A stretch of 64,000 nucleotides of DNA from Rhodamnia argentea (lineage: Eukaryota; Streptophyta; Magnoliopsida; Myrtales; Myrtaceae), in assembly GCF_020921035.1 (NCBI RefSeq), contig NC_063150.1, positions 6,386,001-6,450,000 on the forward strand, written 5' to 3'. The notes beneath the pieces were generated by a model that had not been told where the DNA came from, did no database searches, and saw only the letters and a program-made list of their open reading frames with translations. Shown here piece after piece: positions 1 to 11,821 of the stretch. Numbering within the stretch: position 1 is the first letter of the stretch; every line of letters begins with the position of its first letter. Both the position numbers and the translations under genes were made by a program.

Positions 1-264
1 AACGGCCGGAGAGAGGAATTTAACCTTTTTTTCTTATCATTTAATGACAATGTAGTTCCTTTTGAAAATCTAGCAGCTTCACGACAATCTGTACAAGCTC
101 ATAGAAACTCCTGATGCTGTTGGATAGAGTATACAACTTTCACAAAGCAGATCCTGCCATCTTGTATAGTAATTCTTAGGTTGACTGTACATAGAAACAT
201 GTACTGTCCAAGTCCATTCATATGCTGCATAGGATCCACATATTACGCGTTAAATGCACTTTGA
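1..264. other. 3' flank of the histidine kinase gene
   Basis: AT-rich sequence downstream of the histidine kinase stop codon, probably its 3' untranslated region and flank. No other gene is seen. Confidence 0.4.
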
Positions 265-3124
265 TTACACACCTCCTCCTCTACTTTGAATCTCACTGAT
301 GGCTTTCATCAGGCGAACCCCGTTCGCAGGCTTTTCAACGTGGAAATCCATCCCGGCCTCGAATATCTTCTTCACTTCGGCGCCTGAAGAATGAGCAGTC
401 AAGGCTATGATCGGCGTGTGGATTCCATATCGTCTCTCCTCCTTTCTGATCTTTCTTGTTGCTTCAAAACCATCCATTGCGGGCATCTACATGAACACAG
501 GAGATCAGTGAAAATACTAGCTTAAGGTTACTTCAGTTGTCTTTATGAAGTCCAAATCTTGTAAGTACTATCTGAACTCAACAAGGAAAATTTCGAGAGG
601 CCTAACAATCTTTTGAGCTCTTCAGGGGAGTTTAAGAACTCGCTGCTGATATTAGTGTTTCCGGCAGTTTAAGCATGTTCTAATATCATGGTAAACTTCG
701 GCTTAATTTGAAAATGGTCGTAAGTCTAAAAGCTATACCTGGCAGTCCATCAATATGTACTCGTAAGGACGGCAAATATCTGAAACTCCTCGCTCCCTTA
801 GCTCGTCAATACCATCACGAATCAATTGTACAGCTTCTTTTCCATTTTCGCATAGCTGAACCGTTGCTCCAAGATTGGAAAGATTACGTAGAGCCAGCTT
901 TCGCATTATCTCGCTGTCATCGACGACCAATACTCTCTTCCCACTCAAAGGTTTCTCCCTGCTGGTATTTCCAGTTTCTTCTGCTAAAGGTTTGGCTGCT
1001 TCCGCATTTTGGACCGGTCTCGCCTTCACCTGTTCGCTCGGTCTTTTCTGCAATGAGCCCCCGAATTCTGGAAGAAGCCTTATCACTCGAAGCAAACGGG
1101 TGCCGTGAAAGGGCTTGGACATGATGATATCGTCAGGGTCGAGTTTGCCCTTAATGGCCCTTAGGTCAATACTTCTCATTGTCGGCTTATCTAACCACAC
1201 AACCTTACAACGAGCGCTCGGAATGAGTTTCCTAAATTCAGTCACTGCCATGAATATTTGTTGAAATGGTCCAGCACTTGCGTCGATTATAAGTAGCACG
1301 AAGGCCGCTTGATCTTTGGGACTAGGACTCCTGTACACGGGGAGACTTTGGTCTGCTCCGTCCAGTGATCTGAGAGGCACGCCCCTGACTCTACCTGGAG
1401 CCTTCTTGCACGAAGCGGATTTGCTCAATCTTTCGATCCTCCAACTCATCTCTGATTTTCCTGAAGAACTATGGTATGCAACGTTGACGACCTTCATTTG
1501 TACCTTCTTCAGAATCATAGGAAGATCCTGCCATTGGCTCGCCACGAGAACTTCTATTCCTAGTTTTTCCAGGTAACTCCGACAAGTTCTCCGGCGCTCT
1601 TCATTCTGGATCAATAACACGACATGAGATCCTTCCGACTTGGGGCTACGCGCTTGTCTGGTGCTCGAGCTAAGAAAGCTCAGCCCAGGACTAGTGGCAC
1701 TGGTTAGCCCAAGACGACACGCTGCTCCATAACCTCCGGCCTCGAGGTCTTCCTCTAACAGTTTTGTAGCACCTGCGTCGCATGGGGCAAGGAAAACATT
1801 GAACCTGAAGCACGTTCCTCTCTCGCCCATGTCCTTATCCCTGATCGTTATATCTCCACCCATGAGGCGGACCTGTTACAGTGTCTCGATTAGTGAAGAC
1901 GAATAGTTGCTTATACTATCGAAGATGGTATGATGATAATTTCTCTTTCCACCAGACGAAACCCCTCGATCGCGAGCAGTACAGTTTTATAAAGCAAGCT
2001 GCTTCCGATTGATTATAGCGGCTAATAGTCCTAATGCTGTAGTACGGTTACAGAATGTAAATACAGAATATGGCATGCTCATAAATAAGAGGTACAGAAA
2101 TTGGGAACATACCAGAGACTGAACAATGCCGAGGCCCAAGCCGGTGCCTTCTTGTCCTTGAGCTGTTTCTTTGACCTGGATATAGTTCTCAAATACCGAC
2201 TTCCGCTTTTCTTTGGGAATTCCTTTGCCGGTATCGTCCACCTCGAATACAAATTCCGCAGAATTAGGACTTCGCTGGAATTCGTTCGCAACCTCATCGC
2301 CACTGTCCTCGTCTTTCTTCTCACAGACCAAGCACATCAAGCGTTCCCACCCGCTACTCCTAGGGGAAGCGAGTATCGAATCTTCTAAGCTGGGTTTTTT
2401 AACCCATGCCCGGACGGATATGTGACCACCATCCGTAAATTTAACAGCATTGCTCAGCAAGTTGGATAGTATCTGTTTAAGCTTTCCTCTATCTCCCTTC
2501 ACAAGTGAATATCTGAGCACTGTGCCATCAGTAGGGTCTAAAACAACATCCACACCTTTTCTCATGGCCACTGGATGATACAGATCAACCACGTCCTGAA
2601 GAAGCTGAGCCAAATCGAATTCTTCTTCTTCCAGCAGCATTTTTCCGGCCTCAACTTTGCTCGTATCGAGAATGCGATTCAAAAAACCTGAAAAAAAAAA
2701 TGGAATGTTTGAACTGTCAGTTCTACGAAATCCGTCGACTTGCTCAAGGAACTACAAAAGTTCATCAACAGGTTTTACCCAACAAGTCCTTTGCACAAGA
2801 TTCCATCTGCTTCAAGTTCTTCTCGAGCTCCGAACCTGGAGAAACTTCTTCATAACTTATATCTATAAGGCCGATGATCCCGGCCAAAGACGCGCGAACG
2901 TCGTGGCTGGCTTGAGCAAAGGCATTGCTCTTGCTCATACTCTTGCTCTCGGCTTGCCTAGTCGCCTCCATCTGCTTTATAAGCACAGCTCGCAAGTGCA
3001 TCTCTATAACCCAGGCCCTCGCAATCAAGCATACGAGACTGAATATGGTGATGACCCCCACGGCAACCGATATCGCGAGAAGCAAGACCGTCCGCGTGCT
3101 CCCATGGCAAATGAAACCGATCAT
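265..3124 (-). CDS. CKI1: CKI1-like hybrid histidine kinase, N-terminally short (4 exons)
   Basis: Hybrid sensor kinase of the cytokinin/CKI1 phosphorelay. It should autophosphorylate on His, pass the phosphate to its own receiver Asp and then to HPt proteins. Exons on the minus strand are 3124-2779, 2687-2113, 1872-739 and 486-265, all with GT-AG introns and kept in frame, giving 758 codons. Residues 10-35 form one hydrophobic membrane segment. The H box is QASHDVRASLAG. The N box (LSNLLSNAVKFTDGG), G1 (DDTGKGIP) and G2 (GTGLGLGIV) are intact. The C-terminal receiver has VVDDSE, the acceptor Asp in YILMDCQMPAMDG (split by the last intron) and a late Lys in VEKP. Wording around QQMEATRQAESKSM matches CKI1 as I remember it. 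CKI1 is about 1,100 residues with a long ectodomain. Here an in-frame stop (3139-3137) lies just upstream of the first Met, and no ectodomain exon is visible to 5 kb. This is either a 5'-truncated copy or a gene with a missed first exon. Confidence 0.82.
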
Positions 3125-3139
3125 TGGATCTTCCAGTTA

Positions 3140-5010
3140 TGAGCAGGAGAGTCCGGGACTCTTCTGCATTTGAGGCTCAAAGAGCAGAGAATCCAACACG
3201 AAACACCATGTAATCAGACGCTTGTTTGTATTATTTAAGGCATAAAATCAGAACAAATCATCTCCTATTTAAATCTTCCCTTTCTCAGCAGACTAGCTGT
3301 GTAGGTATGTCTTTGAAATCTGTTTAACAAGCTAGGACATGACATGACATGGAAATTTTCTCACATGCATGACAAGTATATAGGTAAGTTTACAAAAGGG
3401 CAATTAACTAGAAAGTCATTAGCAAGAGTAAACATCTACCGGCAAGAAATTTTATTCAGATGATAATGATATTTTGCTTCTAGTATTATCGACACAATAC
3501 AAGCGAGCATTCGCACTGTCTTTGACGATAGGATAGGAATAATCTAGTTGTTTTCTAGCATTACGACCGTTGTAGTTACCCAAAAGGAAATGTATAACAT
3601 AAACCGCGCAACCCGACACGCTTGCAAACTATGCCATCGACTCCCGACCGGGACTTCACAGAGCATTTGGTCAAGTTCGGGGATTTATAGAGCATCGACT
3701 CACCAACTCAGAACAGAACTTGATAGCTAAAGATCCCATCTTCAAGTGCAAGAATGCTCATAGAACATTTGATCAAGTTCTCAACAGAAGAAACTATATT
3801 GCAGCAGGTTCTTGTCTTAAAGTTGTCACAAGAGTCTCTCACACCTTTGTATCTTCATGAAGACCTCACAGCCAGTCAGACTGCACAATGTATCTTGGTG
3901 GTAAAAAGATATAATAAAAAAAGGAAAAAAAGAGAAACAAATCAGATTCTACAAGTATGATCTTCATTACCCTTTCTGTAAACTTCCTAATAAGTGTGTC
4001 TAAATCTCTTGCACCGACATGACCCACAGAGAAAACGGAAAAGAGATTAGGACTCATGACAAGAAAAACCCCTAAAGCAAAAATTAAGTTAAATTAAAGA
4101 TTTACTACCAAAAATAAACAAATCAATTAAGTTGATAGCTAGTCAAGACCGCGATACTTCTATTACGAAAATTGAAAAAGTTTAGGAACCTAACTGAACA
4201 AACTCCGAAAAGTTCATAGAGTACCCGTGTCTTCCTCTCTCGTGCTCTTGCATGTGAAATTGGTCTCTTCGTCGCCATATTAGTTTGTGAACATGACACA
4301 AAAACGATGTCATGTATATGATTTTCACTGTTAATTAATTCATGACGAGGAATTTCAACACAATCAGATCGTATAGGGCAATTCAATGTGCGAGATTGAA
4401 TTTATGTCTGAGTGAACCACGTGAATTTAAAGGGAAAATCCTCAACCCAATTGAATTAGTCTTTGTTCTTTACAGGAGTATCTTCTATATAAGGACATAG
4501 AAGATATAAGTATATTTAATGGTCGGATCAGATATCACTTAACTGTTTAAGGAAGATATCCCAAAATTTTTGCTATCTAGTGCAAGATCTGGTATTAAAT
4601 ATTTGAAATTGGAGGGCCTCTTTCATTCATTATTATTAGCAAAAGCGAATATATATGGAAAGAGAAATAAAATATCGAATATTATATGGAAAGAGAAATA
4701 TATTTCAAGATTTAATTTTTTTTGGTAAGACTGTTTATGAAAAAGGAAAGATTCGAAGTTTAAAATTGAATTACGTTAGAAATAAGATATCATGATTCAT
4801 TTACGTATTTGCCCATTGACAATACATTTACAACACATCTAATCGAGCATATTTTTGAATCGTTTACGAAAATAAATTAACAGGAAATGTTTGCCAAGTC
4901 AATGGAGAATATATGCTTTCGGGGAAACAATTCCTCTTTAGGAAATTGAAAATCACTTTTCAAAATATGACCAAAAAAATTACGCTTGAACCAGAAATTC
5001 TGCACTGGGC
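3140..5010. other. AT-rich intergenic stretch, no gene recognised
   Basis: Upstream of the histidine kinase on its own strand. I looked here for an ectodomain exon and found only short uncharacteristic reading frames. There are short duplicated words near 4660-4700 (two copies of a segment containing ATATGGAAAGAGAAATA) but no clear mobile-element ends. Confidence 0.4.
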
Positions 5011-5019
5011 GTGGAAACT

Positions 5020-6045
5020 CCAACGCTAGTTCCCAAGCCCTAGGTAGCGAACTCGAGTCGAGAGGCTAAGGCTGTGTCCATCGAGGTGCACCAAGGCCAA
5101 GCCCGAGTCCAAATAGGTCTTGCCCGGAACCCTAGTACCCGAGGGCATTTCCACAAAGGTTGGACTCGGGACACGAACACCTATGTCCGGGACCTCGGTG
5201 ACCATGGTCAAATCCCCAAAGATAGGGTCCATGTCTACGGAGGTTGCGCCTAGGACCCCAATACCATTACTTAGCTCCATGACACCCCAACCCGAAACCC
5301 CGGTGCTCGTGCTCAAATGCCCAACTCTCGAACCTAGATCCATTCGGGCTCGCCTCGAGATGCCGGTGCTAGGACCAAGTCCCCAATGCTTAGGCCAAGG
5401 TCCACAAAGGCCGAGCCTGGGAACCCGGTGCCCGATCTATGGTCCATCGATGTCTAGCCCGAGACCTCGGTGCATGTGCCGAAGCCGTGGGCCTGGGATC
5501 GGGCACTTGGAGCTCGGGCTCGTGTCTATTGAGGTCGAGCCCTAGTGCCGGTGCTCGAGTCTCCGGTGCCCAAGACTAAGCCGGGGACCGTGCTAGTGCC
5601 CGGGTCCCGAACGCTTATGCCTTGATCCATTGAGGGTGGCCCAATACCCCAACACCTTGGACGGGGTCCCCATTACCCGGGCTCGTGTCCGAGCTTGATG
5701 GAGCCAAGTTCCAGTGTCGAGGACCCGAGCATAGGCACCAAGGTCCCGAGCCCCGCTTCTATGGACCCGACCACGGGCACCAAAGTCCTATGGCCCAGCC
5801 TTGATGGATCCAGGCCCGGGCGCCCGGAAGTCAAGCATATGGCACTAGAGCCTCGGGTCCGGCCTCCGTCGACACAAGCTAAGGCACTAGGGAGCGGGGC
5901 ACGAGCTAGCTCTCGAGCCCGGCTTTTGTAGACCCGGGATCGGTGCTCGTGCTCGTGCCTAGGATCCATGTACCCATGGTAAGGCCCTTGGTGCACGGGT
6001 TCGGGGTCCATTGAGACCGGGCGCGGTGCTCGTATCAATCCGCAA
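5020..6045. repeat. GC-rich degenerate minisatellite
   Basis: About 1 kb of GC-rich sequence in an AT-rich neighbourhood. It is built from short, imperfectly repeated words such as CGGTGCTCG, CCCGAG, GGGTCCAT and GGGCACCAA, spaced irregularly by roughly 30-60 bp. Reading frames stay open on both strands (for example 5120-5545 plus and 6038-5673 minus), but the translations are Pro/Gly/Ser/Arg-rich repeats with no domain. They look like by-products of the repeat. A Ty3/gypsy fragment starts right at its right edge, so it may be internal minisatellite DNA of a retroelement. That link is inference. Confidence 0.6.
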
Positions 6046-6270
6046 ACTCTTCCTTAGGCTTAGGCAATACAACCTGAAGATGAACCCTCCAAAGTGCTTC
6101 TTCGGAGTATCGTCGGGGAAACTCTTCGGAATCATAGTACGAAAGAATGGGATTATGTTGTATCTCGCAAAAACAAAAGACACATTGGGGATACCTAATA
6201 CTACTAATATTAAGGAATTGAGAGGCTTCTGAGGGTGGGTGGCCTATATAATCGGGTTTCTCGCCAATAG
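6030..6270 (+). pseudogene. Ty3/gypsy reverse transcriptase / RNase H fragment
   Basis: The plus-strand frame reads IRKLFLRLRQYNLKMNPPK followed by CFFGVSSGKLFG, the classic end of the gypsy reverse transcriptase (LRKYNLKLNPxKCxFGVxSGKxLG). After a spacer, KELRGF and a stop stand where an intact element has the next conserved block (xxRSFLGRxNYIxRFI). It is short and degenerate, with no LTR or other domain attached. It lies directly against the minisatellite at 5.0-6.0 kb. Confidence 0.7.
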
Positions 6271-7140
6271 ATAAGGAAAGCGCCAACCTTTTCTCTCCTC
6301 TAAGTTAGAAGTCCTGGGAACTGGAGGTGATAAAGAAAGGAATGGCGCAGAGGGGGATGAGGACCCGAATTCCATTCTTTGAGTGAGCAGCCTGTAAGTT
6401 GCGGTGTATGCCAGTGTGGAAAGAGTACTATTGGCATCTACTTTGCGATCGACAGCTGGTGTAAACCGAAGATCGGCCAAACTACAAAGGGCTCAGAGAA
6501 GAGGTTTTTCGACTTAGCCAAACCACTTGGCTCAAGTCAATTCATTATTTCTTTATCGCAAGCAAATAGCCAAAGAGCTTATGAAAGAGCACCGTCTTCT
6601 CTTATTCCCGAAAACATATGCGGAGCGATTATTACAAAATAGACTAGCATCTCTAACGGGAAAAGCAAGCAAAGACCTACCCTTTGGTTTGTTTGGTGGC
6701 CTCCTCGAATTGTTATGTGCATAAGCGATGCACTAGAGGTTGTCGAGAATAGAGATATAGCTTCCTTCTTTGAAGCGCCTCCCTTTCTCGATAGAACTGC
6801 TACCTTGTGCTTGCTTACTAGACTAACCGGACTGCCTCCTCCATAATCGGTACCGATGTCGCTACCTATCTTGCCGATACTAAGCTGGGATTTGCTTCTC
6901 GGTCGGAACTAGTGCTCCTCGACCTAACTTCTTTTTGCAATACCGAAAATCCGGAAAAAGGAAAGTTTACCGATAAATGCGGAATTCTCTCTTTTAAGGC
7001 TAAGGCTTTACTTCAAGCAAGCAATTGTTCTCTTCGACTGACACAGGGATAAAGAAAGATTGTCCATGCACAAGTCACTAGCACCCTAATCCTAGTGACC
7101 CTGCCGAATCGGAATTGTACCTGAAGCCACGTGATTTTCA
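6271..7140. other. Unassigned mosaic sequence, possibly organelle-derived
   Basis: No intact gene. The texture (balanced base composition, words such as GAAAGCAAGCAAAGAC, little low-complexity sequence) reminds me of plant mitochondrial intergenic DNA, which also carries gypsy scraps. I recognise no specific mitochondrial gene, so this is only an impression. Confidence 0.2.
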
Positions 7141-7614
7141 AAGAGCTAGAAATCAATTGGTATGTGAACGTGTGTACTTTAACATACGCAATTGTCTTGT
7201 GTCATTCATTCGTATCATGTAACTATGATGAATATTTGCGTAGAAATCCACAAGGAGTATACCTTCTTCATCCCCAATTCGTTCGATTATGGATTGAGAA
7301 TGATTAATGGGCCATTATTGAAGCCATCATTCAATTAATTTTTTATGGTGCTTTTATTTTCTATAGATGACAATAGCAATGTACCACGAGCACGTTCATC
7401 ATTTATCTTTCCATAAATCCGATGTTATATCATATACATGACTCCTCCTTCGCCAGTGAAAGAATATAATTACATTTATTTTCTGCTTCTCTTTAATTAC
7501 TCATCATTCTCGCACGAGGTGCTCTTCACAAAATGATGAGAGCAGCAATTCAATAAATTACACCAAATGAATCAAGAAGAAAACAAAAAATTGCACGAAT
7601 ATCAACAAGAAACG
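7141..7614. other. Intergenic, 3' side of the RING-CH gene
   Basis: AT-rich, no gene seen. The portion next to 7614 is probably the 3' untranslated region of the minus-strand RING-CH gene. Confidence 0.35.
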
Positions 7615-10220
7615 TCAAACTATATGTTGACGCCGCCGATCATTGTCGTCGTTGTCGTCGTCTTCGTCTTCTTCTTCTTCTTCTTCTTCATGGTTCGGAG
7701 TTTCATCATCCACAACCTAGAACATACAATGGTTTAATTAGTACTTAAATCTTTTTTTGTGAACTATCACACGCAGTAAAAAAAAAAATTTCTCTTTCTT
7801 TTTTCCTAATTTTTCCCATTTAAAAAGTGGGAAGAAGCTTACGTGGTAACGTTGCCGGATGCTGTTCTGAACCGCCGTGATTGTCTGAATCAATAAGAAC
7901 ATCGGGACAACAATCCCACTCATTCTCAAAACAAGAACCTGTTTTCACCACAGCAAAACTTCGAAATTCAGACCAACAAAATCCCACAAATCTTGAGTTG
8001 GCGATCAATTAAACAAATTTCAATTTCAATCCTTTCCCCCTCTTCTTTCAAGCACGAGTCTTAGAACTTACGGTGACGAGGGTAAATGGGTATTCTTCCG
8101 GTTTGCCGGAGAGCACATCGAGCGTGTGTCTTACAAGCAAGAAAACTGTAAACTGCCCACAAAAAGATGATTAAGGAAGTTAGAACCTACAACCACATCG
8201 AACCACTTAGGAATCCTAAAAAGTACAAAAGCAATGTAGTGGACGACCCATTTAAGCGAACTCGTGTTAGGAAAACATGAAAATCGACAACCTTCCTAGG
8301 TAAAGGAAGAGACAGGAAAGATCCCCACCAAACCAACACCAAATCAACTAACTCTTGGGCTAAATGGACTTTATTTCCCTTTCTTTATCAATTCTACGCT
8401 AACCCAATAGGATTTCTCGAACCGTAAATTGTTTTTAAGTGCGGATAATGCAGGATCCAGTTTGGTGGCCAACTTGCCAGGTGGCAGATCGTGGGTTACT
8501 GCTCAGTTCCTTCAAAGTTGTGGTCACCCAATATGATGTTTATGCTTACTACATAATTGTTTTTTTATTTTTTTCATAATAAGTCAATGATCACTGGCGG
8601 CGGAGCATGAAATGTACAAATGGACTTACCGAGAGAGCCAATGTCCGGCAACAAGCGGCGCCCCGGTTGGCAGCCGAGGCGCACTCAGAGTAGACGGCTT
8701 CGATCGGCACTCCTGTTGCCAATCTCGGGCTCTGCGGTTCGGGTTCGAGTCGCGGAACTTGCAAGCTGTCCCTGAAAAGACAAATGAGTTCGGATGTGTG
8801 CTGTAAATGAATTAAGACTACCGTCTGTTTTGACATGGATTACAAAGAGACGTTCCAAGGAGCCAGAAACAATTGGTACAAGAAAAAGCAAAAGGGATTT
8901 CTTAATCTTTGTAATGCAAGTAGTCCCATGTTAGCAGAATAATTAGTTGTCAAGCATGTCTGGCTTTTTTATATGGCCTTAGTCAACAAAGATGAGTGCA
9001 TTTCTGGGGACAGCATTCCGAAAGCGGCGCGAAAAAGGGTGGTGATCACTAATTAGAATGTAGGGGCTGTCACAGAGAAAAGACTAATCACCTTATAATT
9101 TGTAGGTGATAGGCCATGGGATTAGGCTAATAAAGTAGAATTAACCAATAAACGGGGAACACTACCTAATAGTAACGGCTGCTTCAATCAATTGAGCCTT
9201 CTTCGAAGGTGCTGTGTAACCGGGTTCGTAGTTCTGCAGAAATTTGCGGACGAAGAAAAACAGAGCAGATTAGAACAAACACTTCAAGAAAACTCAAGCA
9301 TGTGAAGATGGTGAGGACGGGAGTGTGAAAGAGATGGCCAAAAGCTCACTTCAAGAAAACTCCAGGGAAAATAAAAATTGAAAAAAGTTGTGAGTTTCAA
9401 GAACCCAAATTTGTTTGGATGATAGCTTAGGAATTAGTCCTCCTAAATAATCTAATGACAAGAGCCAGAGGGAGAGAGGATAGAGAAATTCAGAAGGAGG
9501 AAAACTTCAATTGAGACAGGTTTTGAGGCAATCTGAACATTGACATGGACGCAGAAGACGACGTCTGAGAGAGTTGGAAGAAAAAGCTTGAACATTTAAG
9601 AAAAAAAACAAAAGGAGCAAAAGTCCAATTCGAATTGCAACAGAACACATGCATAGAAAAACAAGCAAGGAAATTTCGCCCGAATCACAGCTATTCTTCG
9701 ACAGGAAAAGACGAAAAGAAGAAGACAGAGCATAAACGTGCCACTTTTCGTTCTTGTTCTGTTCAGAAGCAGAATCGATTTTCTTTTCAAAAAATTTACC
9801 TGAAGACATATTTCACAAGTGGTGCTTCCCTTCTCGTTGCACCATCTCTGTATACAATCCCTGTGCGCGAACTGCGATGAGCAAGGCAAAATCAGAATCA
9901 CCGTGGTGAGAAAAAAAAAACAAAAGGGAAAAGGGAAAAAATTCAAGAGGGCGATCAAAACAGAGAACAGAGAATCAACAACAGCAAGAGCTCAAAACAG
10001 AGGAAGAATTCACGAGCTCTCTCACCTTGACGGTCCCTGAACAAGCGCAAGGAGCTTCCAAGCTCTGTTCGCTCTCGAACTCCGCTTCGTGACAAATCCG
10101 GCAGCACGGAATCGCGGAGCTCGACGGGAAATCATCCACGAACAGCGAAACATCTCCCATCTCGCCCTCTCTTTTTTTCCCGAGCAGCTCTTCGGTTCTC
10201 TCTGCGTGGGAGTCTGTCAT
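7615..10220 (-). CDS. RING-CH (RINGv) membrane E3 ubiquitin ligase, 7 exons
   Basis: MARCH-like ubiquitin ligase of the plant RINGv plus DUF3675 group, expected to act on membrane proteins. Exons (minus): 10220-10026, 9871-9800, 9233-9166, 8771-8630, 8152-8072, 7938-7843, 7716-7615. All introns are GT-AG and phases agree, giving 251 residues. Zinc ligands follow the C4HC3 order: C40, C43, C58, C60, H68, C71, C84, C87, with the conserved Trp (QRWCNEKG) before the last pair. The next exon carries [12 protein letters not shown], typical of this family. Two hydrophobic stretches in exons 5-6 (FTVFLLV and [18 protein letters not shown]) are likely membrane segments. The tail is a run of Glu/Asp coded by GAA/GAC repeats (about 7630-7690). 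I chose the Met at 10220. M21 (MGDVSLF) is an alternative start. Confidence 0.9.
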
Positions 10221-10382
10221 GTCAGGAGGATGACGACGATGATTCAAACTTGCTCTGTTTTCAATCCTCTGTTTCCTTTTTCCAAATCTCCGTGCCTCCT
10301 CCTTCGTATGTGGAGGCTTAGGACTTTTTAAAGATTGAAAAGAATTGGACTCGAACTTCCGAGAATGCCCTCTCATCATGCC

Positions 10383-10400
10383 CCGTATATATCTTACCGT
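10383..10400 (-). promoter_or_regulatory. Possible TATA box of the RING-CH gene
   Basis: On the minus strand AAGATATATACGG lies about 165 bp upstream of the chosen start codon, a reasonable TATA position for a gene with a leader of about 130 bp. Judged from sequence only. Confidence 0.3.
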
Positions 10401-11284
10401 ATATTTTAAGGAAGGCGATTCTCAATTTCGTGAAATTGTTTTCATTAATTCCTTACCATCTTTCTGGATGTTATGACAGGATTCGACGCGTGAAATGGGA
10501 ATGGGAAGGCCAAGGCTTAGGCTTTGACCGGTTAACGCCTGGGACACGGCCAAAAGTCAAAGAGTCTAAGGAAAAAGTCGCCTTCAATGGGGAGGAATAG
10601 AGCAATTTTTCCAACCCTCATAGCTGTGTCGGGCCGACCATATTTCGCTTTGGTTAAGGTCTAGAACTTTCCTTTCTTTATGCACAATAAATTGCTGCGA
10701 TTTAAGGTGGGGAAAGAAGGGTTATCATAAAATGTCGCGTTAAATCCGATTCGAGCCTCGTACTAAAACACAAACTGATCGGAGGTTTTACACAAAAACA
10801 CGAAACCGTACTTTTAACCTCATGGAGGAAAGTGCGATCACTTCACCGCACGCGCTCTTACGTTGCTTTCCTTTGTGGAAAATTGTTAGCTATCCCCATT
10901 AATCCAGTGTTTAGGTTTTCGACGCTACAGTGAACAACAAGATTAAGTCCACCTCCCTTATCCGAAATCTCTGGAACGCCATCCATAATTAAAAGCAAAG
11001 GAAGTAGTTCTTTATGGCCATTACGTCGCGTCAAATTAAAAGCTTGTGCTTCCCAAGGTGTAAAATGCTGACAGTTTTGTGATCTCTATTATCACGCATT
11101 AATTCTTTCCGTCGATTCCGATCTATGTTATGTATAGAAAAGTGACATTTATCTCACTCTCTTATATTCAAAATTATCCTCGCATTACCATCAGTCAGTT
11201 ATAATCACACAATTCAAGCAACAATCCAAAATCCATAGTTGTTATATGCATAATCATGTAACTACGCTTGCGCCACGCATGGCT
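10401..11284. other. Intergenic, no gene recognised
   Basis: AT-rich sequence between the RING-CH promoter and the palindromic element at 11294. Nothing gene-like is seen. Confidence 0.35.
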
Positions 11285-11293
11285 TAACCTTTA

Positions 11294-11812
11294 GGATTAA
11301 TATCATGAAAAACTTCAAATTGGTACATATGTGATAAATTTACCCAAAATTATTTTTTTATCACGAAAAACTCCAAACCGGTATACATGTGACAAATTTA
11401 CCCCAAATTATTTTTTTGACCACCTAAAATCCTAAACCGGTATATCCGTGACAAATTTACCATAAACTAATTTTTTTAACCACGAAAAATTCCAAACTAA
11501 TACGCCTATGACAAATTTACCCTCCATAAAATTTGGTTAATGCCACGAAAAATTTCAAATTTATGCACTTGTGACAAACAGAGGGTAAAAACCTTAAACC
11601 GGTATACCCATCAACTACCATGTGTTATCCAACTCTGTAATTTGACGATTTGATTTAACTAAAATTAATGGAGGGTAAACTTATTATAGATGTACTAGTT
11701 TGGGGTAAATTTGTCACAAGTGTACCAGGTTATAGTTTTTTGTGGTCAAAAAATAGTTTGGGATAAATTTGTCACACGTGCACCGGTTTGGAATTTTTCG
11801 TGGTATTAACCC
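11294..11812. mobile_element. Palindromic MULE-type MITE with internal tandem repeats
   Basis: The ends are inverted: left GGATTAATATCATGAAAAAC against the right end read in reverse, GGGTTAATACCACGAAAAAT. The flanks are TAACCTTTA (11285-11293) and TAACCTATA (11813-11821), a 9-bp TSD matching at 8 of 9. The left arm holds about four tandem units of roughly 60 bp (a CACGAAAAACTCCAAACC block followed by GTGACAAATTTACC). The right arm holds two in inverted orientation. It is non-coding. The 9-bp TSD and long inverted arms suggest a Mutator-like origin. Confidence 0.8.
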
Positions 11813-11821
11813 TAACCTATA

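Noticed and set aside
5120..6038. Long frames on both strands (141 and 121 residues) as a gene
   Set aside because: The translations are Pro/Gly/Ser/Arg-rich echoes of the GC-rich minisatellite and overlap on opposite strands. No domain is seen.
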